From Paenibacillus dendritiformis (GTDB lineage: Bacteria; Bacillota; Bacilli; Paenibacillales; Paenibacillaceae), in the NCBI RefSeq assembly GCF_015845845.1, contig NZ_LDIG01000091.1:1-64000 (forward strand): a DNA stretch of 64,000 nucleotides, given 5' to 3'. Below the pieces are notes generated by a model. It was not told where the DNA came from. It did no database searches and saw only the letters and a program-made list of their open reading frames with translations. Below are positions 1 to 7,971 of this stretch, piece after piece. The position numbers were made by a program, and so were the translations under genes. How positions within the stretch are numbered: the stretch's first letter is position 1; every line of letters starts with the position of its first letter.

Positions 1-150
1 TACCGGAAGAAATTCAATGAAGTCCCTAAGCATCAACACAAACGTGCCCTCGTCTTAACGGCAAGAAAACTTGTGCGTCTGGTCGATGTGCTGCTACGCA
101 ACGACCAACTCTATACGCCCAGAAGGAAGGTGAAGCCGACAGAGCAATAA
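1..150 (+). CDS. IS110-family transposase, C-terminal end (partial)
   Basis: Frame 1 is open from the first base to a TAA at 148-150 and gives 49 residues. They include an ALVLTARKLVRLVDVLL stretch, which is characteristic of the C-terminus of IS110/IS116/IS902 transposases (the transposase_20 end). The 5' part lies outside the window, so intactness cannot be judged. The following 170 bases hold an inverted repeat (CCCAGTT at 182-188 and AACTGGG at 215-221) that may belong to the element end. IS110 elements usually lack long terminal inverted repeats, so the exact boundary is not visible. Confidence 0.75.
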   Translation, partial: YRKKFNEVPKHQHKRALVLTARKLVRLVDVLLRNDQLYTPRRKVKPTEQ

Positions 151-326
151 TGCCTTGGCTCATGAATTTTCTTCTCTAATTCCCAGTTAAATTATGGTAA
201 TTAACTCCATTTTCAACTGGGTCTAGTTTGGTGATGCCTTTTTTGGGATTGATCCTGCTGCACGCCAAGGAAATTTTCCAATTCTCATAAATCAGGGTCT
301 TGACATCATACCGCTGGACTTACTTA

Positions 327-847
327 CTACTTATGTGCACATGCATCAGACTCATCAGTCGCCGGAGTGTCCTCTTCTCCATGCTTAAAGGGGCCAGCCC
401 CGCAGCCGGGACAATATTCCCAGGAAGGATGAAGCGGGTTCCGGCATCGTTCGCATAGCCGTCCGCGTTCCGTTCCACAGCGGGGACAATAGAGTTGATC
501 GTCAGTCAACAAACGGCCGCAGTTGCGGCATGGAATGGAAACATGCCCCCCGTTTCGCTCCGGCTGCGAGCCACAAAATATAAAATGACTCCGATCAGGT
601 TCGGCACGTATACCGCAATCGTCGCCCACAGCCACGGGTCCATGCCGTGCCGGGCGGCATCTTTATATATAAATCTTCCAATGCCAAGTACCAGCGCCGC
701 CATTGCAAGAAGCGCTCCCGGGAACAGGACATAAGCCAATAAAGATTCACCGGCCCGCGACATCTCCACAATGCCGAACCCGCCGATGCCAATTGCAAAT
801 ACCGCGATGATAACCGTGATTTTAATAAATAAGCACTTCGTTCTCAT
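327..847 (-). pseudogene. Membrane protein with PLDc_N-like segment and C-terminal zinc ribbons, frameshifted
   Basis: The first part, starting at ATG 847 behind a GGAGG and overlapping the upstream stop as ATGA, encodes three hydrophobic segments ending in a DPWLWATIAVYVPNLIGV motif. That motif resembles the phospholipase-D nuclease N-terminal family and B. subtilis YxlE. The frame is then lost at a run of six G near 545-550 (minus strand), where it would read into VC-stop. Adding one base there restores a C-terminal half with two CxxC...CxxC zinc ribbons (CRNCG/CPRCG and CERCR/CPGCG). The 521 bp length fits a one-base deletion in a 173-residue protein. It is the last gene of the SigY-like operon. 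Either the gene is broken or the homopolymer was miscounted. Confidence 0.65.
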
Positions 848-1161
848 GAGCAATCCCTCCATGTTCCGGAGCGATATACGGAATGATTCAGCATGCCTGC
901 CCCCCATATCACATTGATGGCGGTAAGCACGGCGTATCCCAGCATCCCCCACCCCATCCAGTGCAGATGAGGCATAAAATGTAAGAGACATAAGGATATA
1001 ACTCCATAACCAAGCACGCTTAAGAGCAGAGACGCGAGAAGAACCGGCGTCATAGAGCTGGCTCGAATCCGCTCCCTGGTGCGCGCCATGACATGGGGAG
1101 GAACCTGCGCTGGTTCACGGCCCATTTCGCGAAGAATCTGCTCAATCTCCGTCTCTTTCAC
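844..1161 (-). CDS. YxlC-like anti-sigma/small membrane protein
   Basis: This 105-residue protein has a charged cytoplasmic N-terminus of about 35 residues (MKETEIEQILREMG start) followed by two transmembrane segments near residues 37-60 and 67-90. Size, topology and position directly after an ECF sigma gene match B. subtilis YxlC, the anti-sigma factor for SigY. It starts at GTG 1161 with GGAGG upstream, and the true C-terminus of the sigma gene overlaps this start by about 20 bp, so the two are translationally coupled. Its stop overlaps the next gene as ATGA. Inference: it holds the sigma factor at the membrane. No direct sequence motif proves this. Confidence 0.6.
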   Translation of the reverse strand: MKETEIEQILREMGREPAQVPPHVMARTRERIRASSMTPVLLASLLLSVLGYGVISLCLLHFMPHLHWMGWGMLGYAVLTAINVIWGAGMLNHSVYRSGTWRDCS

Positions 1162-1701
1162 GTTCTGCCACCTCCACTTCCCTTTTCAATGCTTTTTTCG
1201 CCGAATTCAGCCGTGATTTGACGGTCCCCTCCGGAATACGCAATATCTCGGCGCTTCCCGGTAAGTGCAGTCCTCGAAATAATACAACACAAGGAGAATG
1301 CGATGCTCATCCTTGAGTCTGCTTAGCGCGCGGCGCACCAGTTCCTTGCGGTACGAAGCTATCAATAGGTCTTCAGGTTCATCCGCAGACCCCGGAATAT
1401 GCGCGATCTCCCGCTGCTGGAGCTCCGGATTAAAATATTGCTTCACGCGGCCCAGCCACCGCTTCGCCTTGCGATAGCGATCGCGGTATAGATTCGTCGC
1501 GATGGTGAACAGCCAGTTCTCCAGACTCCTGTTCGCATCATAACTATCCCAATGCTTTATGGCGCGTATCCACACATCTTGGAACAGATCGTCCGCATCC
1601 GAAGCCGAGCCGCATAGATGAAGACAGTAGCGGTAGAGAGGATGCTTGTATCGTTCCAAAGCCGTTTCCAAATCATAGCGGACCGATCCCGCGTTCCCCA
1701 C
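1142..1701 (-). pseudogene. sigY: ECF RNA polymerase sigma factor (SigY-like), frameshifted in region 4
   Basis: From GTG 1701 the product shows a clear sigma-70 region 2 (CGSASDADDLFQDVWIRA, NWLFTIATNLYRD) and the beginning of region 4 (LVLYYFEDCTYRE). After TYRE the frame is lost near 1253. Without correction it ends as RYCVFRRGPSNHG. One additional base restores an ILRIPEGTVKSRLNSAKKAL helix-turn-helix and a stop at 1142, overlapping the anti-sigma gene. The 560 bp length fits a single missing base in a 186-residue protein. Region 4 binds the -35 element, so the product as sequenced would be unable to recognise promoters. The neighbouring zinc-ribbon gene carries a second one-base deletion. 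Confidence 0.75.
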
Positions 1702-1781
1702 ATCCTCCCCCCCTTATGTTGTATTACACCTGTCCTCCCCTTTCGTTCGCCGCAACGTACTGATTTTTGAAAAAAATAAAA

Positions 1782-1819
1782 ATCCCTTTGCCAATCACGC
1801 TCCGTGACCGCAAAGGGAT
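1782..1819 (-). terminator. Intrinsic terminator
   Basis: Inverted repeat ATCCCTTTGC (1782-1791) and GCAAAGGGAT (1810-1819). On the minus strand the second arm runs into a T-rich tract (ATTTTTATTTTTTTC). It would end transcription coming from the 2219-3004 gene and separates it from the sigma operon. Confidence 0.75.
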
Positions 1820-2218
1820 CTATTATCCTGGGGGTTTCTTCCTTGTGAATCATGCGCTTCATAACGAAGTCAGCGGCCGCACCGGCTTTTCAGGCTCCGG
1901 ATCGCCCGCAGCCGTTCGCTGCGCGAGCTCTGTCCTTCGGCGTTCTGCTTTTCCCCGGCAGCCCGGCAGTATAGTGGCTGTAATGAGCCTTCGCATTGGG
2001 CCGCCGGAACAGCGCGCGAATTTAGGACGACAGCAGTTGTGGGCACGACAGGCTCGCATACGCAATCGCGGATGCCGCAGCTCTTCTGCTCCCGTTCGGC
2101 ACGGACGCAGCCTATCGCCGCTTCGATGACGAGCGGCCCATCACCGGCAGGCAGCAGACTATAAGCTGCATCCAATAAGACCGATCCTTCTGGAACTCGT
2201 TGGCACCTCTTGCTTCGC
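1820..2218. other. Region without a convincing gene
   Basis: About 400 bases lie between the terminator at 1782-1819 and the secreted protein at 2219. Short minus-strand frames exist (up to 101 residues at 1870-2175) but are rich in Cys, Arg and Ala with no recognisable domain, no good ribosome binding site and two competing frames. It may be a decayed gene between the 2219 gene and its terminator. Nothing further is supported. Confidence 0.4.
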
Positions 2219-3004
2219 TTACTCCCGCACCTCGATCTCCAACTCTACCCGCAGTTCATCGAGCTTCTCTCCGGCTCCCTCCTCTTCCAATGAAGACGTA
2301 TAAGCCAGAATTCGGTACTTGCCAGCTGGCAAAAAAGCGCGCCGGACATTGTCGCTGAATGGATCGTCTACGCCAGGATCCGGTGCAGTATCCCTATTAT
2401 ATAGAAAATTATACTTTACCAGATGAAAGGAATCCAAGACATCCAGCACGATGTCTCCAGGCTCGAATACCGTATGCTTGCCCGCAACCTGGGTCTCGTC
2501 ATCTGTAGCTTGCCCCGCTTCGTCCCGGATGGAGTAGAGTATCATCCGATTCGGATGAATGATTTCTATACGCTCATCGCCTTCATATTGCAGCGTCGAC
2601 CAGATGTCTATCGGCTCCCCTGTCTTATATACTGTCTTCGATGAATAGAGCGACAACGTGAAGTCTCCCTTCCGGGTCCTCGCGTTCTTGCTCGATTTCA
2701 TCGTCTTCATCGGCTGATGATCAATATCAATCCGCTTCGTTCGCGGATCGTAGCTGACCCATCCGCCCATCACCCGGGCAACGGCGCGAAGCGGCAGATA
2801 GGTTCGTCCCTTGTAATGAAGAAGAGGAGACTCTTCATCCACTTCGACTACATTGTTGTTCACTCTTAGAGCCACGTCTGATTTGAGCACGCCATCGCTT
2901 ACCTTTTGTCCTTTCGGAACCTCCGCCTTCACCGCCACTGCCAAATTGGAGACAAGGAAAATGATAATCGCACATGCAAAAAACTTCCTCATGACTTTTC
3001 TCAC
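2219..3004 (-). CDS. Secreted protein with copper-amine-oxidase-N (stalk) domain
   Basis: A 261-residue protein. Residues 1-28 form a signal peptide (MRKFFACAIIIFLVSN core, then VKAE). Residues about 40-95 match the copper amine oxidase N-terminal domain 1 family that is abundant in Paenibacillus exoproteins (SPLLHYKGRTYLPLRAVA followed by a WVSYDPRTKRIDI beta-hairpin). The remaining C-terminal part, about residues 110-261, is probably a beta-sandwich resembling BsuPI-type intracellular proteinase inhibitor domains (KTVYKTGEPIDIWSTLQY ... PAGKYRILAYT). That assignment is by motif impression only. It starts at GTG 3004, and an alternative ATG lies at 2992. The function is unknown. It is probably extracellular or wall-associated. 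Confidence 0.7.
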   Translation of the reverse strand: MRKVMRKFFACAIIIFLVSNLAVAVKAEVPKGQKVSDGVLKSDVALRVNNNVVEVDEESPLLHYKGRTYLPLRAVARVMGGWVSYDPRTKRIDIDHQPMKTMKSSKNARTRKGDFTLSLYSSKTVYKTGEPIDIWSTLQYEGDERIEIIHPNRMILYSIRDEAGQATDDETQVAGKHTVFEPGDIVLDVLDSFHLVKYNFLYNRDTAPDPGVDDPFSDNVRRAFLPAGKYRILAYTSSLEEEGAGEKLDELRVELEIEVRE

Positions 3005-3201
3005 GTCCTTACCCTATTTTTCATTCATTAATATTATACGCATGAATGGATAAATAATATAATTTTTTAAAAAAATAATAAGAAATAGTACTTTTTTGCC
3101 ATGTAATTTATGGAATTAGAAGCTATCATTAAAGGCATATAACATTATTGTCTTTTTTAGGGATATATTGTGTTATAAATATAATATTTAGGAGGGACGG
3201 T

Positions 3202-4503
3202 ATGAAGTCTAAAGTTTTTTTCTTAGTTTTAGTTTTGTTACTAATATTTCCATCATCTATTTTTTCAAGTGAACACACTCCTAAAGACCAAATAATAATG
3301 AATACAAGTGATTCAGTCTTGCTAAGAGAACAACTAGGGCTAAAGAACGATCTAGACTTTGTTCAGTCTCTTTATATGGAAGGAGAAAAGAATAACATAG
3401 TGTATGGAACTTTTTTTAATGATGATGAAGTTAAAACCCTTAAGAGACGGGAAAGTTTAATAAAACAAGCTGCACAATTGAATGGCTTCTTAAATAAAGA
3501 TAATTCTGCATTTGGAGGAATGTATTTCGATCAAAAAAGCGAAAAAATAATTATATACATTGTTAAAAATCATGATCTTTCTAACTTATCAACTAAAATT
3601 AATTCTCAAATTTCCTCAAGTTCAAACTTTGAGATTGTTCATGTAGATTATTCGCTAAGTGATTTAATAAATACTCAAGAGAAAATAATAGACTACACAA
3701 TAAAAAACAATATTCCTATTAGTTTTTCTGACATCCTAGTAAAGGAAAATAAGGTTGCTGTCGGAATAAAAGATACCCATTCTCCCCTTATGGACATTTT
3801 TGACTCAGATAATATCATTTATATAAATGATAAGTCATCGATTAAGTTTATTAGCAGAGAAGATTACAAGAGGCCACTCGAAGGCGGGGCCGCTATTAAA
3901 AATAATAACACTGGATATTGGTGTACAGGATCTTTTACTGCTTATAGCAGAGGGCAATATTATTATATTACAGCAGGGCATTGCGGTCGTGTGGGCGACC
4001 CTTTCCAGCAAGGTGGAAGCTCTATTGGTTCTGTAAACAGAGTTTCGGCCTTTCCTGGAAGACCAAGTTTATCCGATGCTCTAAGTATTCCAATTTCTTC
4101 ATCAGAGGCAGGCAAGTTTATTTATAATAATCGATATGATAGTCTGTCTATCAATGGTTGGGAGAGAGAAGACGAAGAAGTTCTAGGTTCTATCGTATGT
4201 AAATCCGGCGATACAACAGAAGTTACCTGCGGTGAACTAGTTACAAACCGGTATTTTACCCTTGATGAAGAGAACCCAGGTATTAGTTATACACAAATGA
4301 GGCTTGTAAAGGCTAAAGCAGCTAAAGGGGATAGTGGAGCACCGACGTTTCATGCTGACTTTGGAATGATGAGAGCAGTGATTACAGGTACTTTATCCTT
4401 TGCTGGATATCATGATAGATATAAGTCAGATCTATTTGGATATGGTAATGTAACTAACGTTCTAAAGGACCTGAATTTGGATGGTGTAAATAGTTACAAT
4501 TAA
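3202..4503 (+). CDS. Secreted S1-family (trypsin/streptogrisin-like) serine protease
   Basis: A 433-residue protein with a signal peptide (about 1-22), a pro-region of about 200 residues and a C-terminal chymotrypsin-fold domain. The catalytic triad is visible: His260 in YYITAGHCG, Asp292 in LSDALSI and Ser378 in KGDSGAP. The pro-domain plus protease layout resembles the alpha-lytic/streptogrisin class, where the pro-region assists folding and is removed outside the cell. The start is placed at ATG 3202 because of the strong GGAGGGA 8 bases upstream. An 18-codon longer frame from 3148 lacks a site. The gene is strikingly AT-rich compared with its neighbours and is monocistronic with its own terminator, which suggests horizontal acquisition. 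Confidence 0.85.
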   Translation: MKSKVFFLVLVLLLIFPSSIFSSEHTPKDQIIMNTSDSVLLREQLGLKNDLDFVQSLYMEGEKNNIVYGTFFNDDEVKTLKRRESLIKQAAQLNGFLNKDNSAFGGMYFDQKSEKIIIYIVKNHDLSNLSTKINSQISSSSNFEIVHVDYSLSDLINTQEKIIDYTIKNNIPISFSDILVKENKVAVGIKDTHSPLMDIFDSDNIIYINDKSSIKFISREDYKRPLEGGAAIKNNNTGYWCTGSFTAYSRGQYYYITAGHCGRVGDPFQQGGSSIGSVNRVSAFPGRPSLSDALSIPISSSEAGKFIYNNRYDSLSINGWEREDEEVLGSIVCKSGDTTEVTCGELVTNRYFTLDEENPGISYTQMRLVKAKAAKGDSGAPTFHADFGMMRAVITGTLSFAGYHDRYKSDLFGYGNVTNVLKDLNLDGVNSYN

Positions 4504-4587
4504 AAATTCAATGAGTTTCATTACACTTCAGTCGTTAATGAATAGAGAGCTGGATTAGAAGTGTGAAAAATAAATTATTACCGTATC

Positions 4588-4612
4588 GAGGGGCTGGCTT
4601 ACTCAGCCCCTC
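4588..4612 (+). terminator. Intrinsic terminator after the S1 protease
   Basis: Perfect nine-base stem GAGGGGCTG (4588-4596) / CAGCCCCTC (4604-4612) with a seven-base loop, followed by ATCTTATTTTC. It lies 85 bases after the protease stop. Confidence 0.75.
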
Positions 4613-4752
4613 ATCTTATTTTCAATAACCGCAATTCAAGTAACATTCTCAAACGAGATATTTGAAGCTGCGGATTTTTGTCATTCAATGAAGAAGGGTG
4701 TATATTTTAAAACTCCAACAAAGGGCATGGGTAAGGCTCCTATATATCCAGT

Positions 4753-5673
4753 TCATTCCGCTCCATACACCTTATCGTACCATGCGCGCAGATGATGGAT
4801 GGCGACCCCGGCGAAGGACGGATGTCCTCCTCCCTGCTGCTCCACGGCCCGCAGATGGTAATCAAAATAATGCTCCGGCTGGCCATGGAACGACACGCTC
4901 TCGCCTTCGTCGGTCTGGCCCAGCTCGACGCCGACGAGGACCGGACGGTTCAGCCGCTCCCCGATGCTCAGATCGGCGGCGGCCACGTCATAGATCGCAT
5001 TGACGTGGTTGCGGTACGCCATAATCGTGATGGCGTCGAACCGCTCCTGCACCCAGACGCTCATCGAGACGTCCTCCCCTGGCGCCGGAATCTTGTCCAG
5101 CCAGAAGGGCACGTCGGCCGCGATGAACAGTCCCGCCTCCCGGGCCTCGCGAATCCAGCGGTCCATGCTGTCCGTCCATTCCTTCACAACGCGAGCCTGC
5201 TCCTCCTTCCAGCCCGGCAGGAGATAAGGCTCGACATCGAAATGGACGCCGCCGAACCGCTCCTCCTCCGGAACGGCCGCATTGTAATCGCGGACCCAGC
5301 GGATGAAGCCGACGCCCTCCTCGCGGCGATCGGGCCGGGCCCACTCGGGCTTCCCTTCCAGGGCGTGCACCTGGATGCCGGCCTCGCGGGCCATGCGGAT
5401 GAAGCGGCGGTAAGCCTCCGCTTCCCGCTCCTGATCAATCTGCAGATAGATCAGATTGATTCGCTGCGCCTGCGCGAAGGAGACGATATCGGCCGGCGCT
5501 TCCGCCATCCACTGCGTCTCCCACAGCCAGGTCGCCCGCGTATTTTCCGTTCCGGCCTGGCTGAGCAGCAGAGGAGCGACCACCATATAGCAGAGCAGCA
5601 CGGCTATCTTTAGCCCGTGCTGCCCGGTAAGGAACGAGGGCCGCCAACCGCCTTCCTCGCTCCGGCGGAACAA
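4753..5673 (-). CDS. Membrane-anchored TIM-barrel putative glycosidase (last gene of EPS operon)
   Basis: The product has an N-terminal hydrophobic segment (LKIAVLLCYMVVAPLLLS) followed by a barrel-like domain with alternating beta strands and helices. It includes a GVHFDVEPYLLPGW strand reminiscent of the acid-bearing strand in GH18-like and related barrels, and a FDAITIMAYRN strand. Substrate and class are unknown. The frame stays open to ATG 5826 inside the dehydrogenase gene, but that would overlap it by 140 bases and add a non-natural looking N-terminus. A TTG at 5673, just after the upstream stop at 5687, is preferred although its ribosome binding site is poor. Its place at the end of the operon suggests trimming, release or modification of the polymer. 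The start is uncertain; the reading frame is secure. Confidence 0.65.
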   Translation of the reverse strand: MFRRSEEGGWRPSFLTGQHGLKIAVLLCYMVVAPLLLSQAGTENTRATWLWETQWMAEAPADIVSFAQAQRINLIYLQIDQEREAEAYRRFIRMAREAGIQVHALEGKPEWARPDRREEGVGFIRWVRDYNAAVPEEERFGGVHFDVEPYLLPGWKEEQARVVKEWTDSMDRWIREAREAGLFIAADVPFWLDKIPAPGEDVSMSVWVQERFDAITIMAYRNHVNAIYDVAAADLSIGERLNRPVLVGVELGQTDEGESVSFHGQPEHYFDYHLRAVEQQGGGHPSFAGVAIHHLRAWYDKVYGAE

Positions 5674-5686
5674 CCACAGCAGCGGT

Positions 5687-7060
5687 CTAGACCAGAACAA
5701 CCTGATCCCACTCGCTCTGAATTTGCTGCACCGAATTGCCCAGCTTGAAAATGTTCGGCCGCTCAATGCCTTTGAAGGCGTTGCGGGTATCCAGAATCGG
5801 AATCCCCAGATCCGCCAGTTGTTCATAATCGAACGACTGGTGGTTCGTGATCAGCACCATGCAGTCATAGGTTCCGAAGTCAGGCAGACTGTAGTCGATC
5901 GTGCGCACCATTTTGCCCGACTTGCTGACGAAATGAGTGGCGTGCGGATCGTAGTAATCGACATTGGCGCCGCTCGCCTTGAACAGCTCGTACACTTCCA
6001 GTCCCGGCGATTCCCGCAGATCGTCGATATCGGGCTTGTACGCCATCCCGAGGATAAGGATTTTGGAATGATTGAGCGATTTGGCGCTCTGATTCAAAAT
6101 CCGTCCGGCCTTCTCCACGACATAATACGGCATGTTCGCGTTGATCGATTGGGCAATATCGATGAATTTGCTGTAGAAGCGGAAGCCCTTCGCCTTCCAG
6201 GACAGATACATCGGATCCAGCGGGATGCAGTGGCCGCCGATGCCCGGTCCCGGGTAGAACGGCATGAATCCGAACGGCTTCGTCGAAGCGGCCTCGATGA
6301 CTTCCCAGATGTCGATGCTCATCCGGTCGCACATCATCGCCATCTCGTTGATGAAGGCAATATTGATGCTGCGGAACGTGTTCTCCAGCAGCTTGGACAT
6401 TTCGGCCACCTTCGTGGACGAGACCGGCACGACCTTCATGACGACGCGGCTGTAGAGCGCGGTCCCCAGCTCCAGGCAGGCCGGGGTGGCGCCGCCGATG
6501 ACCTTCGGCGTGTTGAACGTATTGAATTTCGTATTGGAAGGATCGACCCGTTCCGGCGAGAAGCAGAGGAAGAAGTCCTCTCCCGCGCGGTAGCCGAGCT
6601 TCTCGATCTCCCGTTGAATGAGCTCCTCCGTCGTGCCCGGATAAGTCGTGCTCTCCAGCGTAATGAGGGTCCCCTTCTTCATATACTGCTTCAATTGATC
6701 CACGACTTGCGTAATGTACGACGTGTCCGGATCCTGATTTTCGCTCAGCGGCGTCGGCACGCAAATGCTGACCGCATCCATCTCCCGGATATGCTCGTAC
6801 TCGTTCGTAGCCATGAACCGTCCTGTGTCCATGCATTGTTGCAGCGTCTCATCGCTGACGTCCTTGATGTAGGAGTGCCCTTTGCGGATGCTGGCGATCT
6901 TGGAAGGATTCAGGTCAATTCCGATGACGCGGAACCCTTGCTTGCACATCTCGACCGCGAGCGGCAGACCGACATATCCGAGACCGATGACTCCGACGAC
7001 AGACGATTGATTTTCGATGTTGTGTTTCAAATTGGCGGCATACATGTTCACAGGCTTCAC
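5687..7060 (-). CDS. UDP-sugar 6-dehydrogenase (WbpA/TviB/Ugd family)
   Basis: A 457-residue NAD-dependent nucleotide-sugar dehydrogenase. The N-terminal Rossmann motif is VGVIGLGYVGLPLA (about residues 23-36). The catalytic cysteine is Cys278 in GPGIGGHCIPLDP. The C-terminal UDP-binding domain has the MAYKPDIDDLRESP motif typical of the family. The family oxidises C6 of UDP-glucose, UDP-GlcNAc or UDP-ManNAc to the uronic acid. The GIGGHCIP and YKPDIDDLRESP signatures look closer to the UDP-GlcNAc/ManNAc branch (WbpA-like) than to Ugd, but substrate cannot be settled by eye. It sits in the EPS operon 80 bases after the response-regulator gene, so it probably supplies an acidic sugar donor for the glycosyltransferase at 7972. 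Confidence 0.85.
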   Translation of the reverse strand: MKPVNMYAANLKHNIENQSSVVGVIGLGYVGLPLAVEMCKQGFRVIGIDLNPSKIASIRKGHSYIKDVSDETLQQCMDTGRFMATNEYEHIREMDAVSICVPTPLSENQDPDTSYITQVVDQLKQYMKKGTLITLESTTYPGTTEELIQREIEKLGYRAGEDFFLCFSPERVDPSNTKFNTFNTPKVIGGATPACLELGTALYSRVVMKVVPVSSTKVAEMSKLLENTFRSINIAFINEMAMMCDRMSIDIWEVIEAASTKPFGFMPFYPGPGIGGHCIPLDPMYLSWKAKGFRFYSKFIDIAQSINANMPYYVVEKAGRILNQSAKSLNHSKILILGMAYKPDIDDLRESPGLEVYELFKASGANVDYYDPHATHFVSKSGKMVRTIDYSLPDFGTYDCMVLITNHQSFDYEQLADLGIPILDTRNAFKGIERPNIFKLGNSVQQIQSEWDQVVLV

Positions 7061-7140
7061 CTTCCATAGAAGAATTGGATTATAGAGGCTGTTCCCGCTG
7101 TCCGCTTGCCGGCTCTGCGGGAACGTGCACTTATATCTAT

Positions 7141-7938
7141 CTAAAAACAGCTTCTGATTCTGGCGTCCAAATCCGCCGGCGAGAACGGCTTCGTAATATA
7201 ATCGCTGACGCCCTGCTGGAAGCAGTGCTCGATGGTGCTTCCTACGCGCTGCTCCGACAGAATGACGATTTTGGGCTCCTTGGGCAGGTCCATTTTCTGA
7301 ATCTGGGAAATAAACGGCAAGCCGTTCAACCCGTACAGATTCAGCTCGGTGACGATCAGGTCGTAGCTTTCCTTCCGGATCATATCCAGGGCGATGATCG
7401 CATCGGTAGCCGCATGCACCTCATAGCCCTGGAGCTTGAGCTGAATCTGGAGGAACTCGCGCACGCTGTCGTCATGGTCGACGATGAGAATTTTCTTCGC
7501 GTCAGGCGCCTCCAGCTCATCGTGCAGGACGCAGATGCCGGCGGTGCCGTCCATCGTCTTCAGCTCGGACCAGCGGTCGAAGAGGAGCGATTCCGCTTCC
7601 GCCGGGTTGTCCAGCGCGGCTATCGCGCATACGATCGGCTTGCCGACATGGCTCTGCTCGAGCAGCATCTTCAGCTGCAGCGCATGATAGTGGGTCATGT
7701 CGAGCGCGCAGTCCGGCAGCAGGACGGCCAGAATGTCATGCGCCGCATCGCGCAGCAGCTCGAAGCGGAGATTCCGGTCAGCCGAGAGCCACTCCCGGGC
7801 CTGCGCTTCCCAGTTCGATCCGAACGGTTGGGCGTGAAGGAGAATCACCCCCAGGCGGCCGCTGTCATTGGCGCACAAGCGATGGACCTTTTCTTTGACA
7901 GATGGTGCAGCTTCCGGTTTCATTACCGTGTTCAGCAT
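7141..7938 (-). CDS. Two-module regulator with degenerate receiver domain
   Basis: A 265-residue protein. The C-terminal half (about residues 148-265) is a CheY-like receiver: KKILIVDHDDSVREFL carries the acidic pair and the DYITKPFSP lysine is present. The phosphoacceptor position is Glu198 (LIVTELNLYG) instead of Asp, which often gives a constitutively active, non-phosphorylated receiver. The N-terminal half has no clear match; its strand pattern could be a degenerate GGDEF-like or second receiver module, but the GGDEF signature is absent. The start at ATG 7938 follows AAAGGTGG, and a longer frame begins at TTG 7962. It lies between the glycosyltransferase and the dehydrogenase in the EPS operon and may control polymer synthesis by protein contact. 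There is no DNA-binding domain. Confidence 0.7.
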   Translation of the reverse strand: MLNTVMKPEAAPSVKEKVHRLCANDSGRLGVILLHAQPFGSNWEAQAREWLSADRNLRFELLRDAAHDILAVLLPDCALDMTHYHALQLKMLLEQSHVGKPIVCAIAALDNPAEAESLLFDRWSELKTMDGTAGICVLHDELEAPDAKKILIVDHDDSVREFLQIQLKLQGYEVHAATDAIIALDMIRKESYDLIVTELNLYGLNGLPFISQIQKMDLPKEPKIVILSEQRVGSTIEHCFQQGVSDYITKPFSPADLDARIRSCF

Positions 7939-7971
7939 TTTCGGAAATACCACCTTTCCCAACGGTTATCG

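Noticed and set aside
1870-2175. 101-codon minus-strand frame
   Set aside because: Cys/Arg-rich, no ribosome binding site, overlaps another frame; possibly a decayed gene but not supportable.
5723-7069. 448-codon frame opposite the UDP-sugar dehydrogenase
   Set aside because: Antisense shadow; the other strand has complete catalytic motifs.
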